Positions 37,201 through 47,850 of a stretch of 64,000 bases of DNA are shown in pieces (the first letter of the stretch is position 1; each line of letters begins with the position of its first letter). Source of the DNA: Enoplosus armatus (lineage: Eukaryota; Chordata; Actinopteri; Centrarchiformes; Enoplosidae); contig NC_092182.1 of assembly GCF_043641665.1 (NCBI RefSeq), positions 27,041,320 to 27,105,319 on the forward strand, given 5' to 3'. The translations under genes and the position numbers were made by a program. The notes under the pieces are model-generated. The model was not told the origin of the DNA, searched no databases, and saw only the letters and a program-made list of their open reading frames with translations.

Positions 37201-37447
37201 ACTTCCTTCTGTTAGCTGTTATTATACTGCAATTAATAAAGTAATAAAGTGACGACACTGAAGTCAAACTGTGATTGTGAACAGCCGTGTTTGGACTCCA
37301 TGTTTCCTTGATGCAGAACAGGCTTGATTTCTTGGCTCGTGATCTTTTGGGTACTCAGGAACGAAGACACACCCGACTGAAACATTCCAGGTCGTTCAGT
37401 AAGTCAATTACACTGCTGTGATACACGGGGAGCAACGAAAGCTCGTG

Positions 37448-37461
37448 CTGCCACCTGGTGG
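37448..37461. promoter_or_regulatory. CTCF-like motif
   Basis: ctgccacctggtgg matches the reverse form of the CTCF core (CTGCCNCCTNGTGG). It lies between the TRIM duplication and oser1. Sequence match only. Confidence 0.4.
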
Positions 37462-37642
37462 CCATCTGTGACAGCTTCTGCTTTTTACATTTTTCATCAT
37501 TCTTATCAGAACAGGTTGACCCAGAAACACACACACACACAGAGGCGGAGTCTCTGATCTCTAATTAATGACGTGAAACAGTGAAGACTGTTCTGTGTTT
37601 CCGTCACGTACCACACACAAACTGCTTTACTGTAACTTCATC

Positions 37643-37830
37643 AGTGGACAAAAGGAACCAAGTACATTTACTCCAGTACTGTACTTTAGTACAATTTTGA
37701 GGTACTTGTATTTTACTTGAGTATTTCCATTTTACGCTTCTTTATACTTTTCTTTTAGGGAAATATTATACTTTTTACTGCCAGCTGCAGTTACTGGTAC
37801 AGTTTCAGATTTTACATTTAAAAACACAAG
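37643..37830 (+). repeat. 5' fragment of hAT-like 'CAGTGGTGGAA' MITE
   Basis: Reads cagtggacaaaaggaaccaagtacatttactcc and then gtacttgtattttacttgag. It is followed at about 37,868 by cagtggttctcaatctgttggg, a likely terminus of another hAT-like element. Confidence 0.6.
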
Positions 37831-38249
37831 ACGCGAATTAAACACACCTTATTGTTAAACACTGAACCAGTGGTTCTCAATCTGTTGGGCTAATTCTGAT
37901 GTAATTATCCAATATTTTAAAGTGCTCAGAAAAGAAGAGAAATGTGAACCTCCATCTGTTGAGGAAGATCATGTGATACAACCAAAAGCTCCACATGAGC
38001 TACAGAATGGACGTTTTTGTCAACTGTCAGTTCTGTGAAGAATTGACTGTCAAAAGGTCTTTTATGTTTTATTACTGCAGCCATGTTTTTACTGTTTCGT
38101 TGGGTCGTGACATGTTTTAATCTCCAGTGAATCAGAGGAAATACAGACGATGGAGCGGCCTGTTCGCCAAAGAACCACAACTACACCAGAATATAAATGC
38201 GTGACTTGAGCATCTACTTTGACTGAAGAAACAATGACAAGTTTTCCAA

Positions 38250-38732
38250 CAAACACAGTTTGCTTCTTTATTGAGTGAAATGAAATCCAGACAGGTGACT
38301 TTCAAGGTCACAACACCACAAACACTTGGCATTACAAGTTTGCACGTTCCTGCGATTATCACCTTCTGCAACACAAGAGCTTTGGCAACTTCATTTGTAA
38401 ACTGAAAATTCAATTTGAAAACAAAAGTCCATGTCGCACAAAAAGGAGGGTGAAAATCAAAACTAATGAGAAATAGTTGGTGGTAATTTGTTTCTATCAG
38501 TTTTAGTAAAATGAGGAGAAAGCTCAAACAGGGGGCGGGGAGATGGAAACATTTCAACCTCGGTTAAAATCAGTTAGCGTTGTACATTTCAAAGACAACT
38601 TTCATGCCTGATCCATTCTTCTGCCCACTACTGACATTCCTTCGAGGCCACCTTTTGCCTCAACAACAGAAAAAAAATCCTCCTGACCTTATTATTTCAT
38701 TATGATATTATAGTAATAATATTATTCTTTTT
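38250..38732 (-). other. oser1: oser1 3' UTR
   Basis: Follows the oser1 stop codon on the - strand. A consensus AATAAA on that strand (tttatt on +, about 38,268-38,273) lies about 460 bases downstream and probably marks the transcript end. Confidence 0.6.
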
Positions 38733-41575
38733 CTAGGTGTACATCATCTCAGCCATGTGTGACATCTTCTTGGGGATGTAGAGATAATACTCCATGTAGC
38801 CAGAAAGGTCCTCTATTGTGATGTCGTCGACGTAGGCTCGTGCCTGCTCCGAACACGAGCGAGGGGAGCCCGACGACGATGAAGGTGACGAAGCTGCGGC
38901 AGCGTTACTGTTGGTGCTCAGTGTTCTGGGGGGGTCCACGTGGGTCGGCAGGCTCCTCTCGCACTCGGAGATGACATTGCGGAGCCCCGTGAAGGAGTAG
39001 ACCTCCACGCCATGCCAGCCCTGATGATTGGACCGGCACTGGCACTGAGATTCAGCCCCCTGCCTGCTCTCTTCTGGGGAATCTGAACTATTTCTCCAGC
39101 CACAGGAGCAGGGAGTGTGGGGGCCTTCTGCAGAGCCGCTACTGTGGAGCTCGGATAAAGCTCGGAAGTCAGCGGCCTCTGCAGGTCCGGATATTCGAGG
39201 TGCTCCAGCTCCAGACTCTGCTCCGTCACAGGCACTTTTCTCTGGGCCACTCTCCTCGCTGGACTGGGCATCTCTAGAGCTGCCTCCATCCTGCCTGGAT
39301 GATGTTGCAACAGTAGTAATAACAGCGGGGATCTCTTGCAAGGACGGCGAGGAAACCGCTGATCCAATATGTGTCTCATACCCAGCACAAGATCCAAAAA
39401 CCAGAGGGGAGATGTGGCCGGGAGTGCCTGAAGAAGAGAGCTCTTTCTGGGCCGGGACAGCTACAGAGGAGGCTGTTCTTCCGTCGACTGCAGGACGAGG
39501 CTCCACAGGCTCCGGCACGGCCAGGCGCTGATGCTTCAGGCAGCCACTAGGGGTGGACAGGGCAGAAGCCGCAGTGGTGCTGCAGTAGGTGAACTTCGGA
39601 GGGTGGAGGATGGGGGACTTGGACCTCCGACGCCGCTGGGTTCTGGATGCTCCTCTAGAAGTTTTCCTCATACAGCTAATGATGGAGGGAAGAAGAAGAG
39701 GAGGGAAGGAAGAGAAATAAAGGAGAGATAATCTTAAAAAAAATTCTTAAATAATCTTAAACTCTCTCTCTTTCTCTAATTAAACTACGTCTACACCAAA
39801 CGAGGTTTGCCCACGCTACTGTTTCCAGCTCATTTTCTTAAAAACAATCAAATCTCTTCTTCTCCTTTTCAACAACTGTATCACAGCCAACAGCTGGTGA
39901 CGAGTGGGAGACCGTCTGACCAAATCAACATGAATACAGGTTAATGACAACAGCTCTGCGATCGGCTGTATTGAGTGATTACAGAGAAAGTCAGAGGCAA
40001 CAGAGAGTTGTCTCAACTCTACTGTCACACAGTTGACTGGGCATGTAAAACACAGCCAACCCGTTAAACCTCCGTTCTGTCTCCTGCTGCTCTCTGTGGT
40101 CACAGTCAACATGATGCAGTCAAATTCATGTTATAGTTGATCTCATTTACATATTCATTCACTCACATTTGGACATACTCTAAGACTCTAAAGACGGAGA
40201 GGTGCTCCTCCAGGCTGGACGCAGGCAAACGCGCCGTGTGATAAATTCCTGCAGCCGTTTCTTTTATGCAACACGTTTACGTTTGCTTTGGTCTCGACAG
40301 GAACAGAATCAACCAATCCACTTGCTTGACACGCAGGTCAGCACAACACGTTCTTGAGATTTATAAGGCATCCTTCACTGTGTAGGTTCACAGAGATGTT
40401 TACGCCGTCAAATGGGGTGGATGGTGGTGATGGGAAAGATGCCCGTTAACGACCTGCGAGCATTCCCATCATCAAGACGTTGTATGATTACAGAGTTGCT
40501 TGTGTGAGGATTACAATACTGATAATAAAACACCATTTTCATTACATTTGGGTTTAATAACACTGACACGTTCATATTTGTTTGGTTTTCAGGCACTTTC
40601 GTATTATTAAGTGCTGATGTTGACGTAAACACTTTTTACAAGTTGTGGCATTACGTGCAACATATTCATGGTACATAGCTCTGAGTTTTGATTTCCTAAT
40701 TACGATTTAAGCCTCCTGATAAATATGGCAACATATTTATTAGCAGGCTGCTTAAATTGCTCATAAAATTATTTTTTGTGTATGTAAGAACTTAGTATTT
40801 TGTACTTGTACCATATAAAGCTACAAATAATACGACTGATGTTGGTACATTAAGTGTACAGTATGTTGTGGAGCATTTTTAACATAGTCTGTGTTTTGAA
40901 TGTACTATGAGCCACCTAAAATGTTTTCTGCTGACACAGAAAAGACCCGTCTGGTCCTGCCCGACGACACTAGTTTACAAGATCAGCCAGTCCGCATGTT
41001 AAGAAAGGCCAAGCGTAAAGTTTGAACACTTTGTTGTGTTCCACTGAAGGCCTGAGCTGTTGTTAGTTTGCAAATATAGTTTTTAACTTCATCACGTCAC
41101 AACTGTCATTGAAACAACACAATTAAAATAATAAGAACATGGCTTTATAACTCAGTGATGTAAGAGAAAGTTGACTGAGCACATTTGCATTTTTTAAAGA
41201 CTGCCTACTTCTTCACTACCTGAATATTGAATTAAGCCTCCTGTTCACAAGACGACACATCTACCAACTGAGCAGTGACCACCTCAACTCACCCATGCCA
41301 GTTGTCCTTCGGGCAGCTGAGTTTGGGCTTCGCTCCGCTGGTGTCAAGACAAGCACGTGATGTTACTCTGGGAGCCAACGCCTCCGAAACACTCACAGCT
41401 CCAGGTAAACTGGAAAGAAGAGAGAAACATATTTCCTACATCACATGACAGCAGCAGAAAACAAGAAGCTGGTGGTTCAGTCAGTCAGCTGTTTTTACCT
41501 CTCAGCATCAACCCTCAGCTTCTTAAACGCCGTCTGCAGTGTTTCCTCTTCACAGTCCTTCCCTCCTGCCTCCAT
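38733..41575 (-). CDS. oser1: Oxidative stress-responsive serine-rich protein 1
   Basis: Three coding exons on the - strand: 41575-41499, 41409-41293 and 39675-38733, all with GT/AG borders and phase-2 junctions, giving 378 residues. The start MEAGGKDCEEETLQTAFKKL matches the OSER1 N-terminus. Exon 2 ends KDNWHG; exon 3 opens with a basic RKTSRGASRTQRRRRSKSP block followed by HPPKF. The middle is serine- and proline-rich with low complexity. The C-terminus is the strongest signature: GSPRSCSEQAR, then YVDDITIEDLSGYMEYYLY and IPKKMSHMAEMMYT. The fish protein is longer than human (292) because of the serine-rich centre. OSER1 is known as an oxidative-stress-induced gene; its molecular activity is poorly defined and no enzyme domain is visible. 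The + strand frames overlapping exon 3 are shadows. Confidence 0.95.
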
Positions 41576-42600
41576 GGTGGGAGGAGGCCGCTCTGACCAG
41601 CCACCCAGCTACAACACAAACACACAACAGCAATTCATCACTGAAATATGGATTATCATGCAGTTGTGGGCTACTCGTTGGCTTAAATTCTTTGCCAACA
41701 AATCTTGCAGATTAAATATCAGGAATCTGAGTTGGAATCCAATGTTTTCCAAACTGACAGGTTTCCACAACACCTGGCCAAAATGTTACAGCAGTAGTTA
41801 CAGAGCCCAGATAGGAAGGCTTAATGTGTACACCAACAGTGATTTCCAATGAACAAGTACATTAAAATGGAGATGCTGTCAGGCATATTGATTGGTAATT
41901 TGCTCAGTATCATTGTTCAATATGTTGCCCAAGTCACTGACGACTCTGTTTACCACAAGCTGATGGTGCCACAAATATGTTTCTGGAGCCAAACAACACT
42001 AAGTGTGGTTTAAATGGTAACGTTAGCTAAATAATTATGATGTTGGGAGTTTACCACAGAAGTCTACATGAACTGACAGTTTTACTCAATAATAGCAACC
42101 ACTGCTTGTAAACAGTGGATTTTATTAGCACTCCCACCCTATTGGCTAATACTAGTTACTGTGGCTCCTAAGCTAACTGGCTAGCTGGCCACAGGACGTC
42201 GTTTTAACGGTTCTGAACCGTTAAGAAACCTTTTCAAAACACGGGAGGTAATACTCACGGTTCAGGATATCCTGGTCGCAGTACAGAGAGATATACCCAG
42301 AGCATAAAGGGTGTTTCCCTCGCAACAGGCCCTTGGATGTTGACTAGCCAGCGAGGCTAGCGACAGCTAAGGCAAGCTAAAGGGACTGACAGGCTAGCTG
42401 TCGCTAGCTTGAAGGCTAGCTCCGCGTTAATGTCTCCGCGAAAACACGACCTGTGCCTTTATTAAAAGACCCCGCCTGGATGGCTGGACTCGTATTTCGA
42501 AATCACTAACGAATGAACATAAATAGTAAACAACAACAGAGGTGAACAGCGCAGATGTTAAGGCCTAACGTTAGCTTAAATCGCGACTTTTCTTTCTTCA
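41576..42600 (-). other. oser1: oser1 5' UTR exon(s) and promoter region
   Basis: The ATG exon extends upstream to a probable acceptor at 41,608 (ttgtag on the - strand). Further upstream a GTGAGT donor on the - strand (42,253-42,258) marks the end of a noncoding first exon beginning somewhere in 42,300-42,650, where CpG density rises. The intron between contains no coding exon. Confidence 0.6.
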
Positions 42601-42655
42601 CCCTTGTTTACAGTCGAACCCGTCGCAGTGACTCTGCAACAACGCGCAGCTCTGC

Positions 42656-42681
42656 TGACGTAACCAGCCACCCTGACGTCA
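42656..42681. promoter_or_regulatory. Paired cAMP-response-like elements upstream of oser1
   Basis: A perfect palindromic CRE, tgacgtca (42,674-42,681), and a one-mismatch tgacgtaa (42,656-42,663) lie 10 bases apart in a CpG-containing segment just upstream of the presumed oser1 start. They fit a CREB/ATF-bound promoter (inference). Confidence 0.55.
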
Positions 42682-42699
42682 CTCTCTGCTGTTTGCACT

Positions 42700-44200
42700 G
42701 CTCCATGCAACTTAGAAAATGTCTTCATCATATCTCACAGCGCAGCCCAGCAGGACACGGCTCGATATAATAACATGGCATGAGTTTTCATATGAATGTC
42801 TTTGACATGGTTTGTAGGCCAAGGACGTGGAGTCTGAATGGGGAGCACAGTATTACATCACTGTTATATAACAGGCATCCAGACAGCCGAGTGCTGTGGA
42901 GAACAAAGCTCGGCACCGTCAATTGGATCCATATGAGAACCTCTCTCCTCTCAGAGGCACATAGCCCAGCCATCAACTAGCCTACCAGCCACAGTAAATT
43001 ACTATTGATAAATGTAGCCCCAAGTATCCAGTGGTGGAAAGTAACTAAGTACATTTATTCAAGTACTGTATTTAAGTACAGCTTTTAGGTACTTGTACTT
43101 AACTTGAGTATTTCCATTTTATGCTACTTTATACTTCTACTCCACTACAGTTCAGAGGGAAATATTGTACTCAACTACGTTTATTTGATAGCGGTAGTAG
43201 TAGTAAATTAGTTCATCATTAAAGTGATGCTTATACATTAATTATTATCCAGTAATATAATGTAGGCTATATAATTCTGAAATGAACCATTTTGCATAAT
43301 GATTGTATAGTATAGTATTTCTACTCTGGTTTTGCAACTTTTACTCAAGTAAAAGATCAGGTAATTGGGCACATTCTGGCAAATAGATTAAATCACACCC
43401 TCAAAAATCGATATGAAATACATAATCAATGAGTCGTTGAATAATAAACGACCTCTGAGGCGTTCATAGTATTTCAAAAGATCTTAGGCTAAGACAAGAT
43501 ATATTTGCTGAAATCCAGCTCAACACACAAACAAGGCAACAGCGCCATCAAGTGATAATACAGGAAAAGAGTAATACATTTATATGAAGAGGAAACGTTT
43601 TGCGTAAATATTATTAAACATGAAAGTCAGTTTCTGAGTGAATCTGCAGGTTTTAAATTAATAAGAAACAGTCTGAGGTCGCAGTTCACAGACAGAATAC
43701 ATCATATCAATACAGAAAACTATTTATGGCTTGTATGCCTTCCCATATGTAAATATTAGTATCTAAACTATCAATAGGCGTGTCCGTGTTTGGCATTTCT
43801 TTTCCCCCCCGTCATAGACACCTGGACAATTTCCTAATGGAATAGTATCAAAGTGGGACTACTCAATTAAAAACAATCATTCTTATCATAAAGGTAACTA
43901 CTTTTATCACTCCCACAGATATTATATATTTTTTTGTAGAGTGTACATTGAAGTGCGGCAGGTTACTGGACACCTGGAGTAATCTATTCCAGATTTCAGC
44001 ACGGGGGAGGACCCTTGTGCATATGATTGGATGATTTTTTTGTAATTATTTATTTTCTATTTATTTTTCCTTATTTTCTCTTTAATTATTAGTTGATTTT
44101 GTTTCTTATGTGTCCCTTTTCTCTGCCACCTGTTATACGATTCAAGCTGCACCATTGTGAACTGGATTCTTTAGTTTTTTAAATAAACAGAAAATAAAAC
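42700..44200. other. Intergenic stretch between oser1 and manf
   Basis: Divergently transcribed genes flank it. It contains one hAT-like MITE and otherwise AT-rich unassigned sequence. No exon is supported. Confidence 0.6.
43029..43365 (+). repeat. hAT-like 'CAGTGGTGGAA' MITE
   Basis: Left end cagtggtggaaagtaactaagtacatttattcaag; internal actacagttcagagggaaatattg; right part ttttactcaagtaaaagatca. The last terminal bases are lost. Confidence 0.8.
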
Positions 44201-44268
44201 GAACATTATGAAACACAGTTCTTCTTTCATAGTTATTCTGCAAATCCTCTTTGAGAACACGGGGCGGA

Positions 44269-44279
44269 TGTGGGCCAAT
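44269..44279. promoter_or_regulatory. manf: ERSE-II-like element upstream of manf
   Basis: tgtgggccaat is the reverse complement of ATTGGCCCACA, one base from the ER-stress response element II (ATTGGNCCACG). It lies about 290 bases before the manf ATG. Mammalian MANF is known to be induced through ERSE-II, so the position is plausible; the mismatch lowers confidence. Confidence 0.5.
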
Positions 44280-44398
44280 CAGACGGCGCCAACTGGACGT
44301 TGTTCCCGGAATGTTCTGTCTTCGTCCAATCAGAGGAAAATGCGTGGAAGACTACAGGAAGAGTCGGACTTCTTGACCAATAAGGTGCCGGCATAGTG

Positions 44399-44405
44399 TG
44401 ACGTG
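44399..44405 (+). promoter_or_regulatory. manf: UPRE/ATF6-type core upstream of manf
   Basis: tgacgtg, the core of the ATF6/XBP1 unfolded-protein response element, about 160 bases before the manf ATG. CCAAT boxes lie nearby at about 44,328 (gtccaatcag) and 44,379 (gaccaataag). Confidence 0.45.
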
Positions 44406-44561
44406 TCGCTGGAAAGCACGTACAATCAGGAACGCCTGCGTGCTCACTTTACCGGCGTCTGTACTGAAGCGTTAGCGACTCATGAGTACGAGTCACACAC
44501 AGAGCTAAGTCTCCTCTTCCAGCGGTGGTTACAGAGTTTTCCGTCACTTATTCGTGCCGAA

Positions 44562-47484
44562 ATGTTGTGTTTAAGCGGGTTGTCGGTGGCTCTCGCGCTC
44601 TCTCTGGTGCCCGGTTCCTCTGAAGCCCTGAAGGAAGGAGAGTGTGAAGGTAGGTCTGTCTGCTAGCTTCAGTTAGCTACAACATCAGCTGAATGGCTGG
44701 CTAGCTCCAGCAACTTTTAAAATATTACGGTAAGTGGAAATGTCCGGTCCAGAGCCTAGAGCCTGTAAAGTGTAGAAGAAGCTGGTAATGATGGGAGATC
44801 GTTTTTAAGCGGTAGGGCAACATATTTTTATGATGCTGACATATTTCCATAGTGTTCTTAAAAAACATTCTCCCAAAGCCACCAGTTGGCTGCTTACAAA
44901 CAGCGTTTAGTCATAAAATCCTGCGACTGGAATGAAAATCGGCCTCAGAACAGCCCATGTCCACTTGAACGAAGAAGTAAACAGACATTTAAATGAACCA
45001 TGATCATTTAAGGATACATGTAACTCCAGCACAGTGTTATGCGATGATGATAACAACTGCAGAGGTGCAATTAGCGATTATTTTCATATTTATTAATCTG
45101 CCGATTATGTTCTTGATTAATTGTGTGTCTGTAAAATGCCAGAAAGATGAGAAATGACCAGATTGTAATATCTCAGAGTTGAAGGCACCTTTCAAGTTGC
45201 TTGTTTTGCCCAACCATCAGTCCCACACCACACATTTTAAGTTTCCTATCATATAATGACGAAGAACAGTAGCAGCTTCTCACATTGGAGCTGAAGCACT
45301 TCATGTTTGGCATTTTTGCTGGAAAAAAATAAATAATTTAATTGAATATCAAAATAAGTCTGATTGATATTCTGTCGATCGATTAATCGCCTGATTGTTT
45401 CAGTTCTAGATGTTCTATTGATCTATCTCCCAGTTTCAAACCCACTTTTGGTGCCTCAGGTACCAACGTTTATTCAGTCACCGTTTGAAAACTAGAATAC
45501 TTTGTGGATTTTGTTCTACAAAAGGAAAGAGACAAGAAATTCCTTGTAGTGAACCATCGTGTCAAACTCAAGAAAAAAAGAACATTACAGATATCGAAAA
45601 GTCAGTTTGTATTTGCTGTTTGTTGGCATCAACATTAAGAAGATTATGGCAGGTAAACGTTTATCACCAGGTGGTGCATTCAGGACAGGAAATGAGCACA
45701 TCACACATCCAAGTATTTGAACATAGTTGGCTTCAGGTGGACGTCTTTGTTATCAGTGCCTGATGTGGATCAACAGCTGTTACTGGACGATCATTTCTAT
45801 ATAACCTAATGTAACTCTCTTTTTTTCAGCCAACTAACCAGCTTTAGAAAAGCTTACAAACCACCACTCAGAAAAAAAAAAATCACCCAACGTTGGCTAA
45901 TGGCTTGTGTTCATTTTTTTCTTGTCAGGTTAACATCTCCTACAATCACTGCCTCTGGAAAGTTGTTTAATCTGTATTGTCCTCCTTGATTCAGTGTGTG
46001 TGACCTTCCTCGGGAAGTTTTACCAGTCACTGAAGGACAACAACATAAACTTCAACAGCGCAGACATCGAGAAGGCCCTCACAAAGAGCTGCAAAGATGC
46101 TAAAGGCAAAGAAAACCGCTTTGTAAGTGCACTACAGATTTAATCACACCTAACAAACTGATCTGTGTATTGCAGCTGCTATCAAATACATTGAAAACAC
46201 CGTAAACAAAAAGCAGGCTGGTTGTTTAGAGTTTAAGACAGTTGACTGGATTGAGTCTGTCTGTGCTCCCTTTCATGCGTTAGGGGTAGCACATGTTCTG
46301 ATCTCTTTTGGGTGTTAATAGGTAATGAAAGAATTGATAACTTGTACTTACAACGTTTCAATCCTCAGACCTTCATCAGGTCAAATTCATTCATTTAATT
46401 TTAGTGTGCTTTTGGTAAAAGTCAGAGTTTATGGTCTGACCCACATAAACCTTTCCCTGAGTGAAATGCAGCGACCACACAGTAACCGTTACAGAAGAAT
46501 GCCTTGTTTTTCTGTGTTCGTCACCAGTTATGATTTACTGTCCAGTTACAGTCTGGACTAATGATGTCGATCGGTTATTTCTCCATGAGGTCTTTGGGTC
46601 ACCAGAGAAGATCATTATAAGTTTCAGTTAACTGCAGCCTGACCTGCTGTCAGTCACAGAATTCGATTTCCCCACAGGGCTCCATGGTGCTGATCAAATG
46701 AACTGAACTTCAGGTGTGAAAGCACCACGAGCTCTTGTGACAAAGCCTCCATATTCTTTGGTTGTGATATACGGAGAGTGAGTGGGAAACTGAGAGACAC
46801 TTTATACAAACAGTGATTTCAAACAGATTTGTGTTCTTCGTCTAGTGTTACTACATCGGAGCAACAAGTGATGCAGCCACCAAGATCATCAACGAGGTGT
46901 CCAAGCCTCTCAGCTACCACGCCCCGGTGGAGAAGATCTGTGAGAAACTGAAGAAGAAGGACAGTCAGATCTGTGAACTGAAATATGGTAAGGAGGGAAA
47001 ACTACTTCTACTTTTTATTTCAAAACACTTCCCTACAACTCTCACAGCCATATATTTACATCTTTCCAAACCATGAGGTCCAGATGCATTACATCACATT
47101 CATTTATCACCCCTCGCTGTCTTTCATCCTCTTTCTTTTGAGTAACATGTGTAGACCCTCGCTGGGCCGTAGAATTGATAGAAGATGCAAATTCACAGCA
47201 TCTGCTTCACAGCGCTACTAGAGGTCCAAATCCACACAGGGCACCTTATTACAGCAGCCAAGTCATCATTTAGTGTCTTTTCTTGTGTGTCCCATGTAGA
47301 CAAACAGCTGGACCTTACCACAGTGGACCTGAAAAAGCTTAAAGTGAAGGACCTGAAGAAGATTCTGGAGGAGTGGGGCGAGTCCTGCAAAGGCTGCGCC
47401 GAAAAGTCCGACTTCATCCGCAAAATCACAGAGCTCATGCCCAAGTACGCCCCTGCAGCCGCCAAAGCACGGACAGATCTGTAA
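44562..47484 (+). CDS. manf: Mesencephalic astrocyte-derived neurotrophic factor
   Basis: Secreted and ER-resident stress-response protein. Four exons: 44562-44649, 45995-46122, 46846-46987 and 47300-47484, all GT/AG with matching phases, giving 180 residues; human MANF is 182 including its signal peptide. Residues 1-22 are a hydrophobic signal peptide ([20 protein letters not shown]). The saposin-like N-terminal domain follows ([12 protein letters not shown], then [14 protein letters not shown] and [12 protein letters not shown]). The C-terminal SAP-like domain holds the CKGC (CXXC) motif. The mature chain has the eight conserved cysteines. It ends RTDL, the KDEL-receptor-type retention signal of MANF. 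The start is the only ATG ahead of the signal peptide. Upstream UPR-like motifs and CCAAT boxes fit ER-stress induction. The next gene on the same strand is rbm15b, as in human 3p21. Confidence 0.97.
45062..45410 (+). repeat. MITE-like 'gctgcaactaacgatta' element in manf intron 1
   Basis: Starts ggtgcaattagcgattattttcat; internal tctgtaaaatgccagaaagatgag and cttgttttgcccaaccatcag; ends gtcgatcgattaatcgcctgattgtttcag. Nearly full-length, about 350 bases. Confidence 0.75.
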
Positions 47485-47850
47485 TGAGGAACAAAAACAA
47501 AGAAGAGACACAACCACACAACTTTGGACTTGACTTGGACCAGACTGCTATCCAGTGAGGAGGAGGAGGAGGAGGAGTTTGTCTCAGTGTTTTGGGTTTT
47601 GGAGGTGTACACTCATCTGGTAATCCTACACTGATTCAAGAGTGTAGATATGAGTGTATACACATGGCTGAAGTCCAATTCTACACTTTTACATCACGGG
47701 GAGTGAACAGTGTTCATGGGATGCACGGTCGGGGAGGAATTCATAGCACAGGAGCACTGATTAAAGGACATTTGAGCAGGTTTTCTGCTTATATAGTTAA
47801 TACATTTCACAGCATGTTGGCTAAATAAATTTCATTTGGTTATATTCTAC
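47485..47850 (+). other. manf: manf 3' UTR
   Basis: Runs from the stop codon to an AATAAA at 47,824-47,829 followed by T-rich sequence. A (GGA)n run lies at about 47,558-47,576. A longer form ending near the ATTAAA at about 49,652 is possible. Confidence 0.6.

Larger units (their letters stand above)
30777..38250. other. Interval with no supported gene
   Basis: No open frame has recognisable similarity. It holds several transposon fragments, a (TTA)n run near 35,215, a G-tract near 36,985, small CpG-richer patches near 35,280 and 36,075, and a CTCF-like site at 37,448. A 37-codon - strand open frame at 35,520-35,633, beginning MNESVKMRGK, follows a possible acceptor (cccgcag); it cannot be assigned to a gene. 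Confidence 0.55.

Noticed and set aside
38918..39731. Open frames overlapping oser1 exon 3 on both strands
   Set aside because: Other-frame readings of a serine/proline-rich exon whose - strand frame matches OSER1 to its stop.
47193..47612. 139-residue - strand open frame opposite manf exon 4
   Set aside because: Antisense shadow of the last manf exon; the + strand encodes a recognised domain ending in RTDL.
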